Origin: JAXGZG01 sp040771825
GTDB taxonomy: Bacteria; Bacillota; Sulfobacillia; Fermentithermobacillales; Fermentithermobacillaceae
Length of the DNA: 64,000 nt
Direction: 5' to 3'
Assembly (NCBI GenBank): GCA_040771825.1
Contig: JAXGZG010000002.1
Location: 310,001 to 374,000, forward strand
Below the pieces are notes generated by a model. That model ran no database searches. It saw only the letters and a list, made by a program, of their open reading frames with translations, and had not been told where the DNA came from. How positions within the stretch are numbered: the stretch's first letter is position 1; each line of letters starts with the position of its first letter. Of this stretch, positions 7,533 through 21,006 are shown in pieces. Position numbers and translations under genes: made by a program.

Positions 7533-8981
7533 CTATATGAGCTCCAAAAAAAGGCTCCTCCAGGTGCGCCAAGCGAGTCTGGCTTCTCGGTCAGTGTACT
7601 CCGTCAAGATGGCAAGCGCCTTGGCTGGGTCTTTGTCCCACGCAGCATGGGCAGTTCTCTCGAAATCGGCCTGAGATGAGTGCCACCGGGTCTCCAGAAG
7701 GTCTCTTTGGGCAACGATTTGTTTTATCACAGTAGCATACGAGGCGTCGGCCAAGTCCTGGATGTCCTGAAACGCCCACCATGCTCGGCCTGGGCGATAG
7801 CCCAAATCTGCGGCGGGCACGCTAAAGTGGTTCGCCAGGCCGACTGGCGGGAGAACCCAACCGTAGCCAGCGGGTACCTTGGTGATTCCAAGATACCAGG
7901 GCACGTAGGGGCTGGTGCATGGGTTCAGAGTTGCGCGCCATATGCACGTGAACGCTGGGTTCTCCCTAAATTGGATGATAGAGCTCTCCAAAGTCGTTCC
8001 AGTGCATATGGTGCGGTTGCCCGTGCGGTGAGGGTTCAGCGCATATCCCTGGGAGATGTCATCAGGGGTGCCTTCGTAGTGAGTTCTCAAGATCCTCTTA
8101 ACGTCCTGGATCCCGAGTGTCTTCTGGGGTTTTACAGAAAACGCCTTCATGTCCCGGGGTTCGGGGCCCAAGATGAGCCTCAAGGCGTTCTTGTGACGCA
8201 GTATATTCCCCGTCTGTTTCTGCTCCGGGTCTTGGTACGCTTGGGCGAAATCGAAATCAACGTAGTCCCCTGGCGCGGCCGGTGCGTGCCAACCCCTTTC
8301 TACGGCGTAAGTGATGATGTCTTGCGATGCAACGAAGTTGTCCTCATCCGAAAGGTCTACGCCGTGGATTGTGTACCAGTTGGGGATGAACATGACTTCA
8401 TCATCGGGGACTCTTTTGGCCGCATAGTGTTTGCCCTTTACCACTTGAAGGACCCAACCTTCGTCTCTGTCCACTATCTGGTAGGCCCGTCCCGACCCCG
8501 TGTACCCGTAGCGGTCTATCAGGGCCGCCGCTATGTGGACGCCTTCTCTGGCTGTCCGAGCACGTTGGGCCACCAGGTGTCCAAGGCCGTAACCTATGCC
8601 GCCATTGGTTAGTTCGGGTCGATCTTCTCGGGAGTTGGAGCAGCTGTCGCTTGCTATGGCAACCCCCCACTCGTTTATGAAGGTATCGCTGAAGGATGCC
8701 ATCCAGCTCGCCCTAGTTTCTGACCAAAGGTAGCCCCAGGTTTCTTTGACCTGCGGGATCTTAGCGCATTGTGGTTCGAATGTAAGGAACTCGCCGGGGC
8801 CGTGGGTGGCTCTGGGCACTTTGTACTGCACCATTACGTTGTTCCCACTGTCATCTTCGTTGTGGCCGAACAGGACCTCCCCGGTTGCGGAGGCCATTCT
8901 CCCAACAATAATCGCGCTGCAATCCTCCAAGACAGTTTCGTCATCTGGAACTTCCCACAGATCAACACGGTCATTGTTCAT
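7533..8981 (-). CDS. C69 family dipeptidase
   Basis: Predicted Ntn-hydrolase dipeptidase of family C69/U34, 482 residues. The start ATG at 8981 has AAAAGGAGCG upstream; a longer frame from 9017 lacks support. The likely nucleophile is Cys21 in VLEDCSAIIVGRMAS, followed by the family pattern GHNEDD. Further matching segments are INEWGVAIASDSC, GIGYGLGHLVAQRARTAREG and WLQIVDRDEGWVLQVVKGK-like parts (RAYQIVDRDEGW). There is no signal peptide, so it probably acts in the cytoplasm after the residues before Cys21 are removed, as in family members. It converges on the LIV transporter operon with a 21-nt gap; it may hydrolyse imported or internal dipeptides. Confidence 0.88.
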   Translation of the reverse strand: MNNDRVDLWEVPDDETVLEDCSAIIVGRMASATGEVLFGHNEDDSGNNVMVQYKVPRATHGPGEFLTFEPQCAKIPQVKETWGYLWSETRASWMASFSDTFINEWGVAIASDSCSNSREDRPELTNGGIGYGLGHLVAQRARTAREGVHIAAALIDRYGYTGSGRAYQIVDRDEGWVLQVVKGKHYAAKRVPDDEVMFIPNWYTIHGVDLSDEDNFVASQDIITYAVERGWHAPAAPGDYVDFDFAQAYQDPEQKQTGNILRHKNALRLILGPEPRDMKAFSVKPQKTLGIQDVKRILRTHYEGTPDDISQGYALNPHRTGNRTICTGTTLESSIIQFRENPAFTCIWRATLNPCTSPYVPWYLGITKVPAGYGWVLPPVGLANHFSVPAADLGYRPGRAWWAFQDIQDLADASYATVIKQIVAQRDLLETRWHSSQADFERTAHAAWDKDPAKALAILTEYTDREARLAWRTWRSLFLELI

Positions 8982-9176
8982 GAGTTCGCGCTCCTTTTCC
9001 CCAGGGGGCTCTAACAAGGCCGTCTGCGGCCTACTGGATAATTCTTGGCCCTTGGGCGCAATCCTTCTGGGAAGACTCGCGGGCTTTCCCTGTATGGAGG
9101 TTCTGGTGGTTTGGTAATGGATGCCAGCCAGGATTGAAGGGAAATCGGCATGTCCCCAATAAGATCTCTCTTGGAT

Positions 9177-9196
9177 GCAATCCTATGAAGGATTGC
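9177..9196. repeat. Inverted repeat upstream of trkA
   Basis: GCAATCC-TATGAA-GGATTGC, a perfect 7-bp stem with a 6-nt loop, 25 nt before the trkA start. It could be an operator or an RNA hairpin in the leader. No poly-T follows, so it is not a terminator. Confidence 0.5.
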
Positions 9197-9221
9197 GTCT
9201 AGTGGGGTAAGGGGTGTAGGG

Positions 9222-10568
9222 ATGAGAGCAATAGTGATAGGCGCAGGTAAAGTGGGCTATCATGTCGCTCGCCAATTGAGGGACGAATCTGACGATGTGG
9301 TCTTGATTGACAATAGGGCAGAGGCCCTAGGCCCCGCGAGAGAATCGCTGGATGTCATGACCATTGTGGGGAACGGGGCTTCCCCGGCAGTGCTGGAAGA
9401 AGCGCAAGTGGCAGGCGCCGATATGGTAATCGCCGTGACCACCCAGGACGAAGTGAATATCATCGCCTGCCTGACCGCCAAGTATTACGGTGTTACCACC
9501 ACTGTGGCGCGGGTTCGAAACCCCGATTACATGTTGTCGGCTCAAGCGTTCGTGCACGGACAGGCCGGAATCGACCTCATCATTCATCCTGAGCGACTGG
9601 CCGCACTGGAAATTGTCAAACTCCTGAAAACCCCCACGGCCAGCGAGGTCGGCCTTTATGCCGGCGGCAAGGTGCAGTTGCTGGGGCTTCGCTGCGACGT
9701 GCCTGATGCTGCAGTCTTAAACAAGCCTTTGTCGCGCTTGGGCCTTAGAAACTCCTTGGTAGTTGCCTTGGCTCGAGGCGACTCGTTGTTGATCCCCGAT
9801 GGCAACACCCAGATCAAGTTTGGAGATTACGTCTACGTAGCGGGGAGAACCGGAGACCTAGAGCGTTCCGCTTTTTTTGCTGGCCGCATTCCAGGGCAGA
9901 TACAGACCGTGACCATAGTGGGCGGAGGGGAGATCGCTCTTAGGACATGCGAGATTCTCTCTGGCTTCAAGAACCAAGGCCTTACGGTTAGGCTCGTGGA
10001 AAAGGACAGGGAAAGGGCCGCTTTTCTGGCTGAGATACTGCCCGACGTTCTTGTGTTGCACGGTGACGGGACAAGGATGGAGTTTCTTGAATCTGAACGA
10101 GTTGGCGACTCCGATGCTCTTGTGGCTGTGACGGGTCAAGAGGAGACTAACCTGCTCATCGCCATGTTGGGTAAGAGGCTTGGCGCCAAGGAGATCATAT
10201 TGGAGTTGGGGCGTCAGGAGTACGGCGCTTTGGCGGACACAATCGGGGTTCGCGCCGTAGTGGTTCCTCGTTTGCTTACCGCCAGCGCTATACTTAGGCT
10301 TCTTCGGAAGGATAAACTGCTGGACGTATCCTTCCTCAAGCAGGGTCAAGCCGAGGCCATGGAAGTTGTGGTTTCAGAAGATGCGCCCATAGCCGGAAAG
10401 GTCCTGAAGGTGGCCGGATTCCCGAAAAACTCTCTTGTGAGCACGATTATCCGCGGCAACGACGTCATAATCCCCCACGGCGATTCGGAGGTCCGCCCCA
10501 ACGACCGGGTAGTTGTGTTTTCCCACATAGAAGCCATTTCCCAGGTGAATGAACTGCTAGGATTGTGA
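9222..10568 (+). CDS. trkA: Trk potassium uptake regulatory subunit TrkA
   Basis: Cytoplasmic gating subunit of the Trk/Ktr potassium channel, 448 residues, with two tandem RCK modules. The first Rossmann motif is GAGKVGYHVA (residues 7-16) and the second is TIVGGGEIALRTCEIL around residue 230. A TrkA-C domain follows each half, the last one ending at the C-terminus (VVVFSHIEAISQVNELLG). NAD(H) or nucleotide binding to the RCK domains is known for the family. ATG 9222 has AAGGGGTG upstream. It is followed 9 nt later by trkH, so they form one operon. Confidence 0.96.
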   Translation: MRAIVIGAGKVGYHVARQLRDESDDVVLIDNRAEALGPARESLDVMTIVGNGASPAVLEEAQVAGADMVIAVTTQDEVNIIACLTAKYYGVTTTVARVRNPDYMLSAQAFVHGQAGIDLIIHPERLAALEIVKLLKTPTASEVGLYAGGKVQLLGLRCDVPDAAVLNKPLSRLGLRNSLVVALARGDSLLIPDGNTQIKFGDYVYVAGRTGDLERSAFFAGRIPGQIQTVTIVGGGEIALRTCEILSGFKNQGLTVRLVEKDRERAAFLAEILPDVLVLHGDGTRMEFLESERVGDSDALVAVTGQEETNLLIAMLGKRLGAKEIILELGRQEYGALADTIGVRAVVVPRLLTASAILRLLRKDKLLDVSFLKQGQAEAMEVVVSEDAPIAGKVLKVAGFPKNSLVSTIIRGNDVIIPHGDSEVRPNDRVVVFSHIEAISQVNELLGL

Positions 10569-10577
10569 GGGTTTCGA

Positions 10578-12017
10578 TTGCACTGGCGATCCGTCTGTAA
10601 GGTGTTTGGGTTCCTTTTGGTGTTATTGACTGCCAGCATGGTGCTGCCGCTCTTTTGGGCCGTGTGGTACGGTACTCCCGACTGGCGCGCTTTTCTTTGG
10701 TCAATCTTCCTTGTAGGTGTCCCCGGGGCAGCCATGATGCTAAGGGGAGAAAAGGAACTGCGATTTGGGCCTAGAGATGTCTACATGGTGGTTGCGGGGG
10801 GTTGGGTGGTCTGCTCATTGGCTGGGGCAATACCCTACATGTTGTCGGGCGTTCTGCCTCACCCCATAGATGCTTTGTTCGAGACAGTGTCAGGATTCAC
10901 CACCACGGGTGCTACTTGTATGACCGAAATCCAGGTAAACGCAGCGGGCATCCTTTTTTGGAGGAGCTATCTGCACTGGCTGGGCGGCATGGGAATAATC
11001 CTCATTTTTCTGGCCGTCACGCCCCGGTCAGACCGTGGCGGCGACTCTCTCTACAAGGCCGAAGTGCCGGGAATGGAAGTAGAACGGCTTACGCCGCGGC
11101 TAAAAGAGACGGCATCTGTCCTCTGGCGAATCTATGGCACGCTGACTCTCTTGCAGACGGTTCTTCTCTGGATGGCGGGCATGAGCCTCTACGAATCGCT
11201 CATCCACACCTTCGGCACCGTGGCTACTGGCGGTTTCTCCAACCGTACTCTAAGCGTGGGGGCTTATACAAACCCTTGGATTGCCTACATCATACTGGCT
11301 TTCATGTTTCTCTCGGGGATTAACTTTGGTCTCTACCACCGGGTGATTACTAGAAGAAGGCTGAGTGCGTTGTTCAATGATCCCGAACTTCGCGGGTATG
11401 TGGCCATCATACTTGCAGCCGTGGCTACAGTAACGCTCAACCTTGTAGGCCAATATGGCCTGGGCGGCGCCTTGAGGCACGGATCGTTTCAGGTGGTCTC
11501 TGTAATGACTACCACTGGCTACACCACTGTGGACTTTGACCGCTGGCCCGATCTTTCCAGGGCGGTGCTTTTGTGTCTCATGTTTGTGGGAGCCTGTTCC
11601 GGTTCAACAGGGGGCGCAATGAAGGTTGTGCGTTTTCAGGTGATGGCGAAGAGCCTATTCAGGGAATTGAGGCAGATGATCCACGCCCGGGCTGTTCTCC
11701 CCATAAGGCTAGGTAACCGAGTGATACCAGAGAGCACGGTCCGGAGCGTCCTTGTGTTTGCCGTAGTTTACATGGCTTGCGCTGTGGCAGGCACCTTCTT
11801 CATGCTCTTCTGCGGATTAGATATGGTGTCGGCGGTGTCGGCCACGGCGGCTACTTTGGGGAACGTAGGCCCCGGCTTGGGATCGGTGGGGCCATCTTTG
11901 AGCTTCGCTCTGATCCCGCCTTTGGGGAAATTGGTTCTTACATTCCTTATGTTACTAGGGAGGCTAGAGGTCTTCACGGTGTTAGTCACTCTAGCTCCGA
12001 GTTTCTGGCGGCGCTAG
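10578..12017 (+). CDS. trkH: Trk potassium uptake membrane subunit TrkH
   Basis: Potassium-conducting membrane subunit, 479 residues with about ten membrane segments. The four pore loops of the Trk family are visible: SGFTTTGATC, TFGTVATGGFSN, SVMTTTGYTTVD and SATAATLGNVGPG, each with the conserved Gly expected of a selectivity filter. The start is TTG 10578 with GTGAGGG upstream; the gene lies 9 nt after trkA. The C-terminus LGRLEVFTVLVTLAPSFWRR is typical for the family. Confidence 0.96.
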   Translation: MHWRSVCKVFGFLLVLLTASMVLPLFWAVWYGTPDWRAFLWSIFLVGVPGAAMMLRGEKELRFGPRDVYMVVAGGWVVCSLAGAIPYMLSGVLPHPIDALFETVSGFTTTGATCMTEIQVNAAGILFWRSYLHWLGGMGIILIFLAVTPRSDRGGDSLYKAEVPGMEVERLTPRLKETASVLWRIYGTLTLLQTVLLWMAGMSLYESLIHTFGTVATGGFSNRTLSVGAYTNPWIAYIILAFMFLSGINFGLYHRVITRRRLSALFNDPELRGYVAIILAAVATVTLNLVGQYGLGGALRHGSFQVVSVMTTTGYTTVDFDRWPDLSRAVLLCLMFVGACSGSTGGAMKVVRFQVMAKSLFRELRQMIHARAVLPIRLGNRVIPESTVRSVLVFAVVYMACAVAGTFFMLFCGLDMVSAVSATAATLGNVGPGLGSVGPSLSFALIPPLGKLVLTFLMLLGRLEVFTVLVTLAPSFWRR

Positions 12018-12112
12018 TACTCGGAAATTTGCGGTCTGTGAGAAGCGGTCAGAGGTGCAGTGATCGCCCCTAAGGGGTACCATGATTGCATGGCCGGAGG
12101 AGGGACTGTGAT

Positions 12113-12724
12113 TTGAGTCAGAAACGCACCAAGAGGAAAAGCCAGAATCGTGAGGCGCGCAAGCCAAGCCAACAGCAGCCTAACAGGAATTGGCTCTGGC
12201 CGGTAGTCATTTTGCTCCTAGTTGCTGTGGTCAGCGGCTTGTGGTGGGCCCGCAGAAGGAGTCAAGAGGAGGCAGTATCTGTGGTAGACAAGGTACGGAT
12301 CGAGACTAACAAAGGGACTATTGTGCTTGAGGTGTACTCGGGCAAGGTTCCCGTTACCGCAAAGAACTTTGTAGATCTGGTCAAATCGGGGTTCTATGAT
12401 GGGCTGGTCTGGCACAGGGTTGAGGATTGGGTGGTTCAGACAGGAGACCCCACAGGGACCGGGAGGGGTGGTTCCAATAAGACCATTAAGCTCGAGGTAA
12501 AGCCTGATCTGAAGAACATCCGCAGCATTGTGGGTATGGCGCGGTCAAGCGACCCGAACTCGGCGTCATCTCAATTCTACATATTGAAGACTGATGCCCC
12601 TTGGCTAGATGGGGACTACGCTGTGTTTGCCGAGGTCACAGAGGGCATGGATGTAGTTGATAAGCTTGAGATTGGCGACAAGATGATTAAGGCTACCCTA
12701 GAGACTCCTGCCGAAACCAAATAG
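12113..12724 (+). CDS. Membrane-anchored cyclophilin-type peptidyl-prolyl isomerase
   Basis: Peptidyl-prolyl cis-trans isomerase of the cyclophilin family, 203 residues. The start is TTG 12113 with GGAGGAGGGA 7 nt upstream. A basic, polar N-terminus (SQKRTKRKSQN) is followed by a membrane helix (WPVVILLLVAVVSGLWWA, about residues 25-43), so the catalytic domain is probably outside the membrane. The domain shows RIETNKGTIVLEVY, FVDLVKSGFYDGLVWHRV, VQTGDPTGTGRGG and SSQFYILKTDAPWLDGDYAVFAEVTEGMDV, the usual cyclophilin landmarks. It may help fold exported proteins. Confidence 0.93.
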   Translation: MSQKRTKRKSQNREARKPSQQQPNRNWLWPVVILLLVAVVSGLWWARRRSQEEAVSVVDKVRIETNKGTIVLEVYSGKVPVTAKNFVDLVKSGFYDGLVWHRVEDWVVQTGDPTGTGRGGSNKTIKLEVKPDLKNIRSIVGMARSSDPNSASSQFYILKTDAPWLDGDYAVFAEVTEGMDVVDKLEIGDKMIKATLETPAETK

Positions 12725-12779
12725 GCCAAAGTCACTCCAATCCACGGTTGGATTCTCGCCTTCTTAAGGGTAGTGACAG

Positions 12780-12830
12780 GACGCAGCCCAGGAGCCTATT
12801 CCAGGGCTGCGTCAGATTTCCGCTCGGTTT
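12780..12830. terminator. Intrinsic terminator between convergent genes
   Basis: GACGCAGCCC (12780-12789) pairs perfectly with GGGCTGCGTC (12804-12813); GGTTTTTC follows a few bases later on the plus strand. It ends the cyclophilin transcript and may also serve the convergent oxidoreductase gene. Confidence 0.7.
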
Positions 12831-12843
12831 TTCCCGGCCTTAC

Positions 12844-14709
12844 TTACCCAGTCGCTGCATCAAGCGCCCATTCGATGTCCAGTTCTTTCATTTTCCCACG
12901 AAGGGGCACTCCAGTTTCCCTATCCCACCCGACCATTGCGTAGTAGTTGCGTTTGGCTTCCTCAACTTGCTCAGGAGTGGGCGCGACCCCAGTTAAGGGG
13001 CCGGTCAAAAATGGCTCATAAAAGCGTTTTGGAAGGACGTCATCCTTCTGGGTGAAACCTTCCCTAAGGTTGAAGCACTTGGCTAGGTTCAGGGCACGCT
13101 CTCCAACCTTGAGCAGTTCGAATATGGTCGACTTCCAACCTGTGGCTGCTCTGACCAACTCAAGGGTCTTATCATTGCCCCAGCCCACGAAATTGCAAAG
13201 ACCGACACAGTTGCCAAAATGCCTGTTTGGCAAGAGTTGTGACAGGATGCGGATCTTTCTCTCTCCTAGATCTGCCGCAGGGATGGGCCCTCCTCCGATG
13301 CCCAGATCCTCATAGCTGGAGCTGGACTTGACGAAGGCCGTATCGTGCACGTTATGGCAGTGGTCTGCGCCGGTAGGAGACAGGGCATACCCAACCCCCA
13401 AAGCCATCTTTAGCCTCGGCTCGTGCATAGGGATTTCTTGCCCTTTGACCTGCATGGCATAAATTTCTGAGCCCTTGCCCCATTTCCGTGCCGCCCGAAG
13501 CGAGCCTTCAGCGAGCACGTCGCCTACGCCTTGGCGGCGAGCAATTTTCTCCAGCAGGCTGAGCATGGCTTCGGCGTTTCCGAACCTAGCGTCCAGTCCA
13601 TCCAGATCGTCCTTGGTCAGCAAGCCCGTTTCGTAGCACTCCATGGCGAAAGAGATGGTGACCCCCGCCGAGATGGTGTCCATCCCGTATGCGTTGCAGA
13701 GTTCGTTTCCTTTACATATGGCTTCCAGATCATCCAGGCCGCAGGTAGAGCCTAAGGAGCCGATGGTCTCGTACTCCGGTCCTCCGTATCGAGGGTTGAC
13801 GTTGTGAGGCTCTCCTGTCTTGACAACTCTCTTGCAGAAAATCGGGCAGGCGTAGCAGTTGTCTCGGCTCACCAGCACCGTATCTCGCATAGTCTGGCCG
13901 GATATCTTCTGGTGGCCCTCAAACTGGCCGAAGCGGAAGTTCTTTGTGGGCAAGGCTGAAGACGCGTGCAGGGAGACCACGCCTCCCGCAGTCCCGGTGT
14001 CTTTCATGCCTTCCCAATTTGGCTTGTTATCGGTGGCCATCCATCTGGCCAGTTCCTGGAGCTTGGCCGGGTCGGCAACCGGCATGTTTTGGGTACCCCT
14101 TACAGCCACAGCTTTGAGGTTCTTTGACCCCATAACCGCCCCTATGCCTGAACGTCCGTAAGCGTGAGTTATGTCGTTTAGAACGCACGCGTATCGTACC
14201 CTGTTTTCTCCCGCTATGCCGCATTGGGCGACGCGGATGCGATCGTCGCCTAACTCAGCCCTAATGACGTCCTCTACTTCGCCTGTGGTCTTTCCCCAAA
14301 TGTTGCTTCCGTCTCTAATCTCGGCCTGGCCATCGTGAATCCACAGATAGGAAGGCTTTTCAGCTTTGCCTTCAATAATGATGGCGTCAAAACCGGCCTT
14401 TTTCAGTTCAGCCCCCCAGAAGCCTCCGGCCTCCGAGAATCCGATTCCCCCCGTAAGAGGCGATTTGGCTCCGACACTATTCCGCCCTGCACCTGCAACA
14501 GGGTGACCGGTCAAAGGTCCAAGGGCGAAGACCACCTTGTTCTCTGGCCCCAGCGGGTCTATGCCTTTAGGAAGCTCCTTGAGCAGGTAGTAGGCGACGA
14601 ATCCTGTACCGCCGAAGTACTGACGGTAGAAAGCTTCGCCGGGCTCTTCCACAGAAATGGTGCCGGATGAGAGGTTTACTCGCAGTATCTTGCCTGCACA
14701 ACCCATCAT
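12844..14709 (-). CDS. aor: Aldehyde ferredoxin oxidoreductase (tungsten/molybdenum pterin)
   Basis: Oxidises aldehydes to carboxylic acids with ferredoxin, using a tungsten or molybdenum bis-pterin cofactor and one [4Fe-4S] cluster; 621 residues, the usual family length. The N-terminal pterin-binding domain shows VNLSSGTISVEEP, FGGTGFVAYYLL and GRNSVGAKSPLTGGIGFSEAGG. Cluster ligands are C285-x2-C288-x3-C292 (CYACPIFC), with a later Cys in CVGLCNFVGW. GGAGGG lies 9 nt before ATG 14709. A MoaD-like gene sits 37 nt upstream on the same strand, the common pairing for this family. It marks an anaerobic, ferredoxin-based metabolism; substrate not predictable. Confidence 0.96.
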   Translation of the reverse strand: MMGCAGKILRVNLSSGTISVEEPGEAFYRQYFGGTGFVAYYLLKELPKGIDPLGPENKVVFALGPLTGHPVAGAGRNSVGAKSPLTGGIGFSEAGGFWGAELKKAGFDAIIIEGKAEKPSYLWIHDGQAEIRDGSNIWGKTTGEVEDVIRAELGDDRIRVAQCGIAGENRVRYACVLNDITHAYGRSGIGAVMGSKNLKAVAVRGTQNMPVADPAKLQELARWMATDNKPNWEGMKDTGTAGGVVSLHASSALPTKNFRFGQFEGHQKISGQTMRDTVLVSRDNCYACPIFCKRVVKTGEPHNVNPRYGGPEYETIGSLGSTCGLDDLEAICKGNELCNAYGMDTISAGVTISFAMECYETGLLTKDDLDGLDARFGNAEAMLSLLEKIARRQGVGDVLAEGSLRAARKWGKGSEIYAMQVKGQEIPMHEPRLKMALGVGYALSPTGADHCHNVHDTAFVKSSSSYEDLGIGGGPIPAADLGERKIRILSQLLPNRHFGNCVGLCNFVGWGNDKTLELVRAATGWKSTIFELLKVGERALNLAKCFNLREGFTQKDDVLPKRFYEPFLTGPLTGVAPTPEQVEEAKRNYYAMVGWDRETGVPLRGKMKELDIEWALDAATG

Positions 14710-14746
14710 GTGGTCGGTCCCTCCTCCTTACTGTCCTTTTGTTACT

Positions 14747-14998
14747 CTAGCCACCGTCAACGGGGCTCATGATCCCGATTTCGTCATCTTCTAGTAACGT
14801 GTGATTTCTGTCAACTCTCTGGTTATTGACCAGAACCATCCACACATTTTCTTCAGAGATGTTCAGCCGGGCCAGAAGCCCACCAACAGTCTCGCCAAGC
14901 ACGTAGGGTACTTTGGCCGAATCCCCGTCAGGCAGCAGTTTCTTGCGGCTCCCGTACGCCCTGACGGTGATGGTCTGCAGATTCTCAGTTCCAACCAT
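14747..14998 (-). CDS. MoaD/ThiS family sulfur carrier
   Basis: Small beta-grasp sulfur carrier, 83 residues, ending in the expected Gly-Gly (SPVDGG), which is activated and thiocarboxylated for pterin cofactor dithiolene formation. I chose ATG 14998 with GGAGGGG upstream; a longer frame from 15169 is not supported. Segments TITVRAYGSRKKLL, ETVGGLLARLNI and VDRNHTLLEDDEIGIM fit the fold. It lies immediately upstream of the aldehyde oxidoreductase and likely serves that enzyme's tungstopterin or molybdopterin. Confidence 0.85.
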   Translation of the reverse strand: MVGTENLQTITVRAYGSRKKLLPDGDSAKVPYVLGETVGGLLARLNISEENVWMVLVNNQRVDRNHTLLEDDEIGIMSPVDGG

Positions 14999-15108
14999 GA
15001 TTACCCCTCCGTTCCCGAAGAGGAATTGGCTTAGGTTTTCTTCGGCGCTACACTGATTTCCTCTTATACATTCTAGCCGTCTTACCCCCTGAAGTCGAAG
15101 AGCACCCA

Positions 15109-15126
15109 TGTCAAATGTATTTGACA
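15109..15126. promoter_or_regulatory. 18-bp palindrome upstream of the MoaD/AOR operon
   Basis: TGTCAAAT-GT-ATTTGACA: 8-bp perfect arms around 2 nt. It lies 111 nt before the MoaD start and 43 nt beyond the stop of the IS30-like fragment. It could be an operator for the aor operon or the end of the decayed insertion sequence; I cannot decide. Confidence 0.5.
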
Positions 15127-15168
15127 CAGGAGGTATACGTAGCGCCATGAACAACCAGATCCAAGCCA

Positions 15169-15444
15169 TTACTTTCTAAGGAGAAATGGCTTGAGGGTTA
15201 CTTCGTCGGGCGGGATGCGTGTGATAGCCAGTTTGGGGATTACACTCTCGGGTAAAAGCAATCTGGCCAGTTCAAACGCACACCGCCCGTTTAAACTGTC
15301 CCTGCTTAGGCTGTTCACGTGATTACGGACGAGGAAAACTTGGGCTTGCGTCAGTTCGTCAAAAGAACTCCCCTTGGGTAAGACCCGCCGGATTTCAACG
15401 TGTGATTCCTCCGATCTAGCGACGGCTAAATCGGAATCGGGCAC
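15169..15444 (-). pseudogene. IS30-like transposase, C-terminal remnant
   Basis: Only the last 91 residues of a transposase remain. The stretch IRRVLPKGSSFDELTQAQV, then NHVNSLSRDSLNGRCAFELA and the end RIPPDEVTLKPFLLRK match the C-terminal end of IS30-like transposases, where the tail of the DDE domain is followed by an IPPDEV-type motif. Nothing upstream (15445 onward) continues the frame, so the catalytic core is gone. It lies between the aor operon and the rRNA operon leader. The family assignment is from motif memory. Confidence 0.65.
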
Positions 15445-15555
15445 TTCAATCCTAAACCAAAGACTTTGCCAGAGTAAATTCCGCTTTTCTCAGAAACACT
15501 GAAACTTACTTTTACAATCAAGAGGTCGAGAGGAGAAGGCTGCTAGATAACGAAA

Positions 15556-15606
15556 GAGACCCCACCGCTGGTTGGGCGAGTGTTGCCACTCGAAAGGTGA
15601 GGTCTC
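15556..15606 (+). other. Stem-loop in the rRNA leader
   Basis: GAGACC (15556-15561) pairs GGTCTC (15601-15606) with an additional CACC/GGTG helix, enclosing CGAGTG-TTGC-CACTCG. It sits about 75 nt upstream of mature 16S in what should be the leader transcript. Function unknown; an antitermination or processing element is possible. Confidence 0.5.
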
Positions 15607-15629
15607 ATGAAGATTGTACAGCAAATGTG

Positions 15630-15650
15630 GTCCTTGAAAACTGAACAGCG
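15630..15650 (+). other. 16S precursor processing stem, 5' strand
   Basis: This 21-nt strand (with CCTTGAAAACTGAACAGC) pairs with 17245-17265 beyond the 3' end of 16S with a single mismatch and a few G-U pairs. That closes a long helix around the 16S precursor, the usual RNase III substrate. Confidence 0.8.
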
Positions 15651-15680
15651 TAGAAGAACTTTGAGTTAAGGATAAAGGTG

Positions 15681-17218
<1,538 letters not shown>

Positions 17219-17244
17219 AGACCTTCCATTAAGGTTTCGCTATG

Positions 17245-17265
17245 CGCTGTTCGGTCTTCAGGGAC
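17245..17265 (+). other. 16S precursor processing stem, 3' strand
   Basis: CGCTGTTCGGTCTTCAGGGA plus the next base pairs with 15630-15650, completing the 16S processing helix. Confidence 0.8.
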
Positions 17266-17364
17266 TGAGACCTCCTGGTAGGATGCATAATCGCCCTTGA
17301 CGGCGGAGGCTGTCTTGGGCGATACTAGTCCTCCTAGGCCGTTGGCGCAAGCCATTGGCAAAGT

Positions 17365-17441
<77 letters not shown>

Positions 17442-17471
17442 CGTTTGTCACTAGTTTTCCGCAGAATATGT

Positions 17472-17547
17472 GGGGGCGTGGCTCAGTTGGGAGAGCGCCT
17501 GCTTTGCAAGCAGGAAGTCGGCGGTTCGATTCCGCCCGTCTCCACCA
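17472..17547 (+). tRNA. tRNA-Ala (TGC)
   Basis: Second spacer tRNA. Acceptor GGGGGCG pairs CGTCTCC, anticodon loop TTTGCAA gives TGC, T-loop TTCGATT is present and CCA is encoded. Confidence 0.97.
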
Positions 17548-17740
17548 AGGCTTGTACCATGACGGTTTCTTGTTCGCCCGTAAATCGGACGATTTACACG
17601 GCGAAGTGGCAGAGGTGTGTTTCACAGTTCTGCGTTGGTCCTTGACAACTTAAGAGAGGTAGTCGCGAAGAGATTTAAGCGCGAATTAGGATAGATTCTG
17701 TAGTGAATCGTCCCTAAGGCGGCATTGATTTAAGCCGCAA

Positions 17741-20720
<2,980 letters not shown>

Positions 20721-20745
20721 TGCGCTTAAATCAGTTCCGCGTTAA

Positions 20746-20884
20746 GGAGCGAAAGCTCCTGCCTCTCTTAAGTAGGTGAAACCGCAGGTTTTACCAGCCA
20801 GCGCAAGTAAAACCGTAGGTTTTACGAAAGCGATGCGAAACCTCTGGTTTCGCACGCAAGCGCAAGCAAGACCGAAGGGCTTGC
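20746..20884 (+). repeat. Chain of short hairpins after 23S rRNA
   Basis: Five stem-loops in a row between 23S and 5S: GGAGC-GAAA-GCTCC (20746-20759); GGTGAAACC-GCA-GGTTTTACC (20774-20794); GTAAAACC-GTA-GGTTTTAC (20807-20825); GCGAAACC-TCT-GGTTTCGC (20835-20853); GCAAGACC-GAA-GGGCTTGC (20866-20884). Units two to five share an ACC-NNN-GG core, arms that covary, and linkers rich in AGCGCAA. No uridine tract follows any of them. Confidence 0.8.
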
Positions 20885-20935
20885 GAAAGCGTCAAGCTCG
20901 TAAGGTACTTGCGCAGATGACAATCGAATACAGTT

Positions 20936-21006
<71 letters not shown>

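Noticed and set aside
7683..8612. 310-codon plus frame inside the dipeptidase region
   Set aside because: It is the antisense of the C69 dipeptidase, whose motifs and ribosome site are on the minus strand.
15630..15680. Promoter for the rRNA operon near TACAAT at 15510-15516
   Set aside because: A TACAAT is present but no -35 at the right distance, so not reported as a promoter.
20774..20884. Regular short repeats resembling a small CRISPR array
   Set aside because: Units are palindromes whose arms differ from unit to unit and linkers are 10-12 nt; there are no identical repeats, no 30-40 nt spacers and no cas genes.
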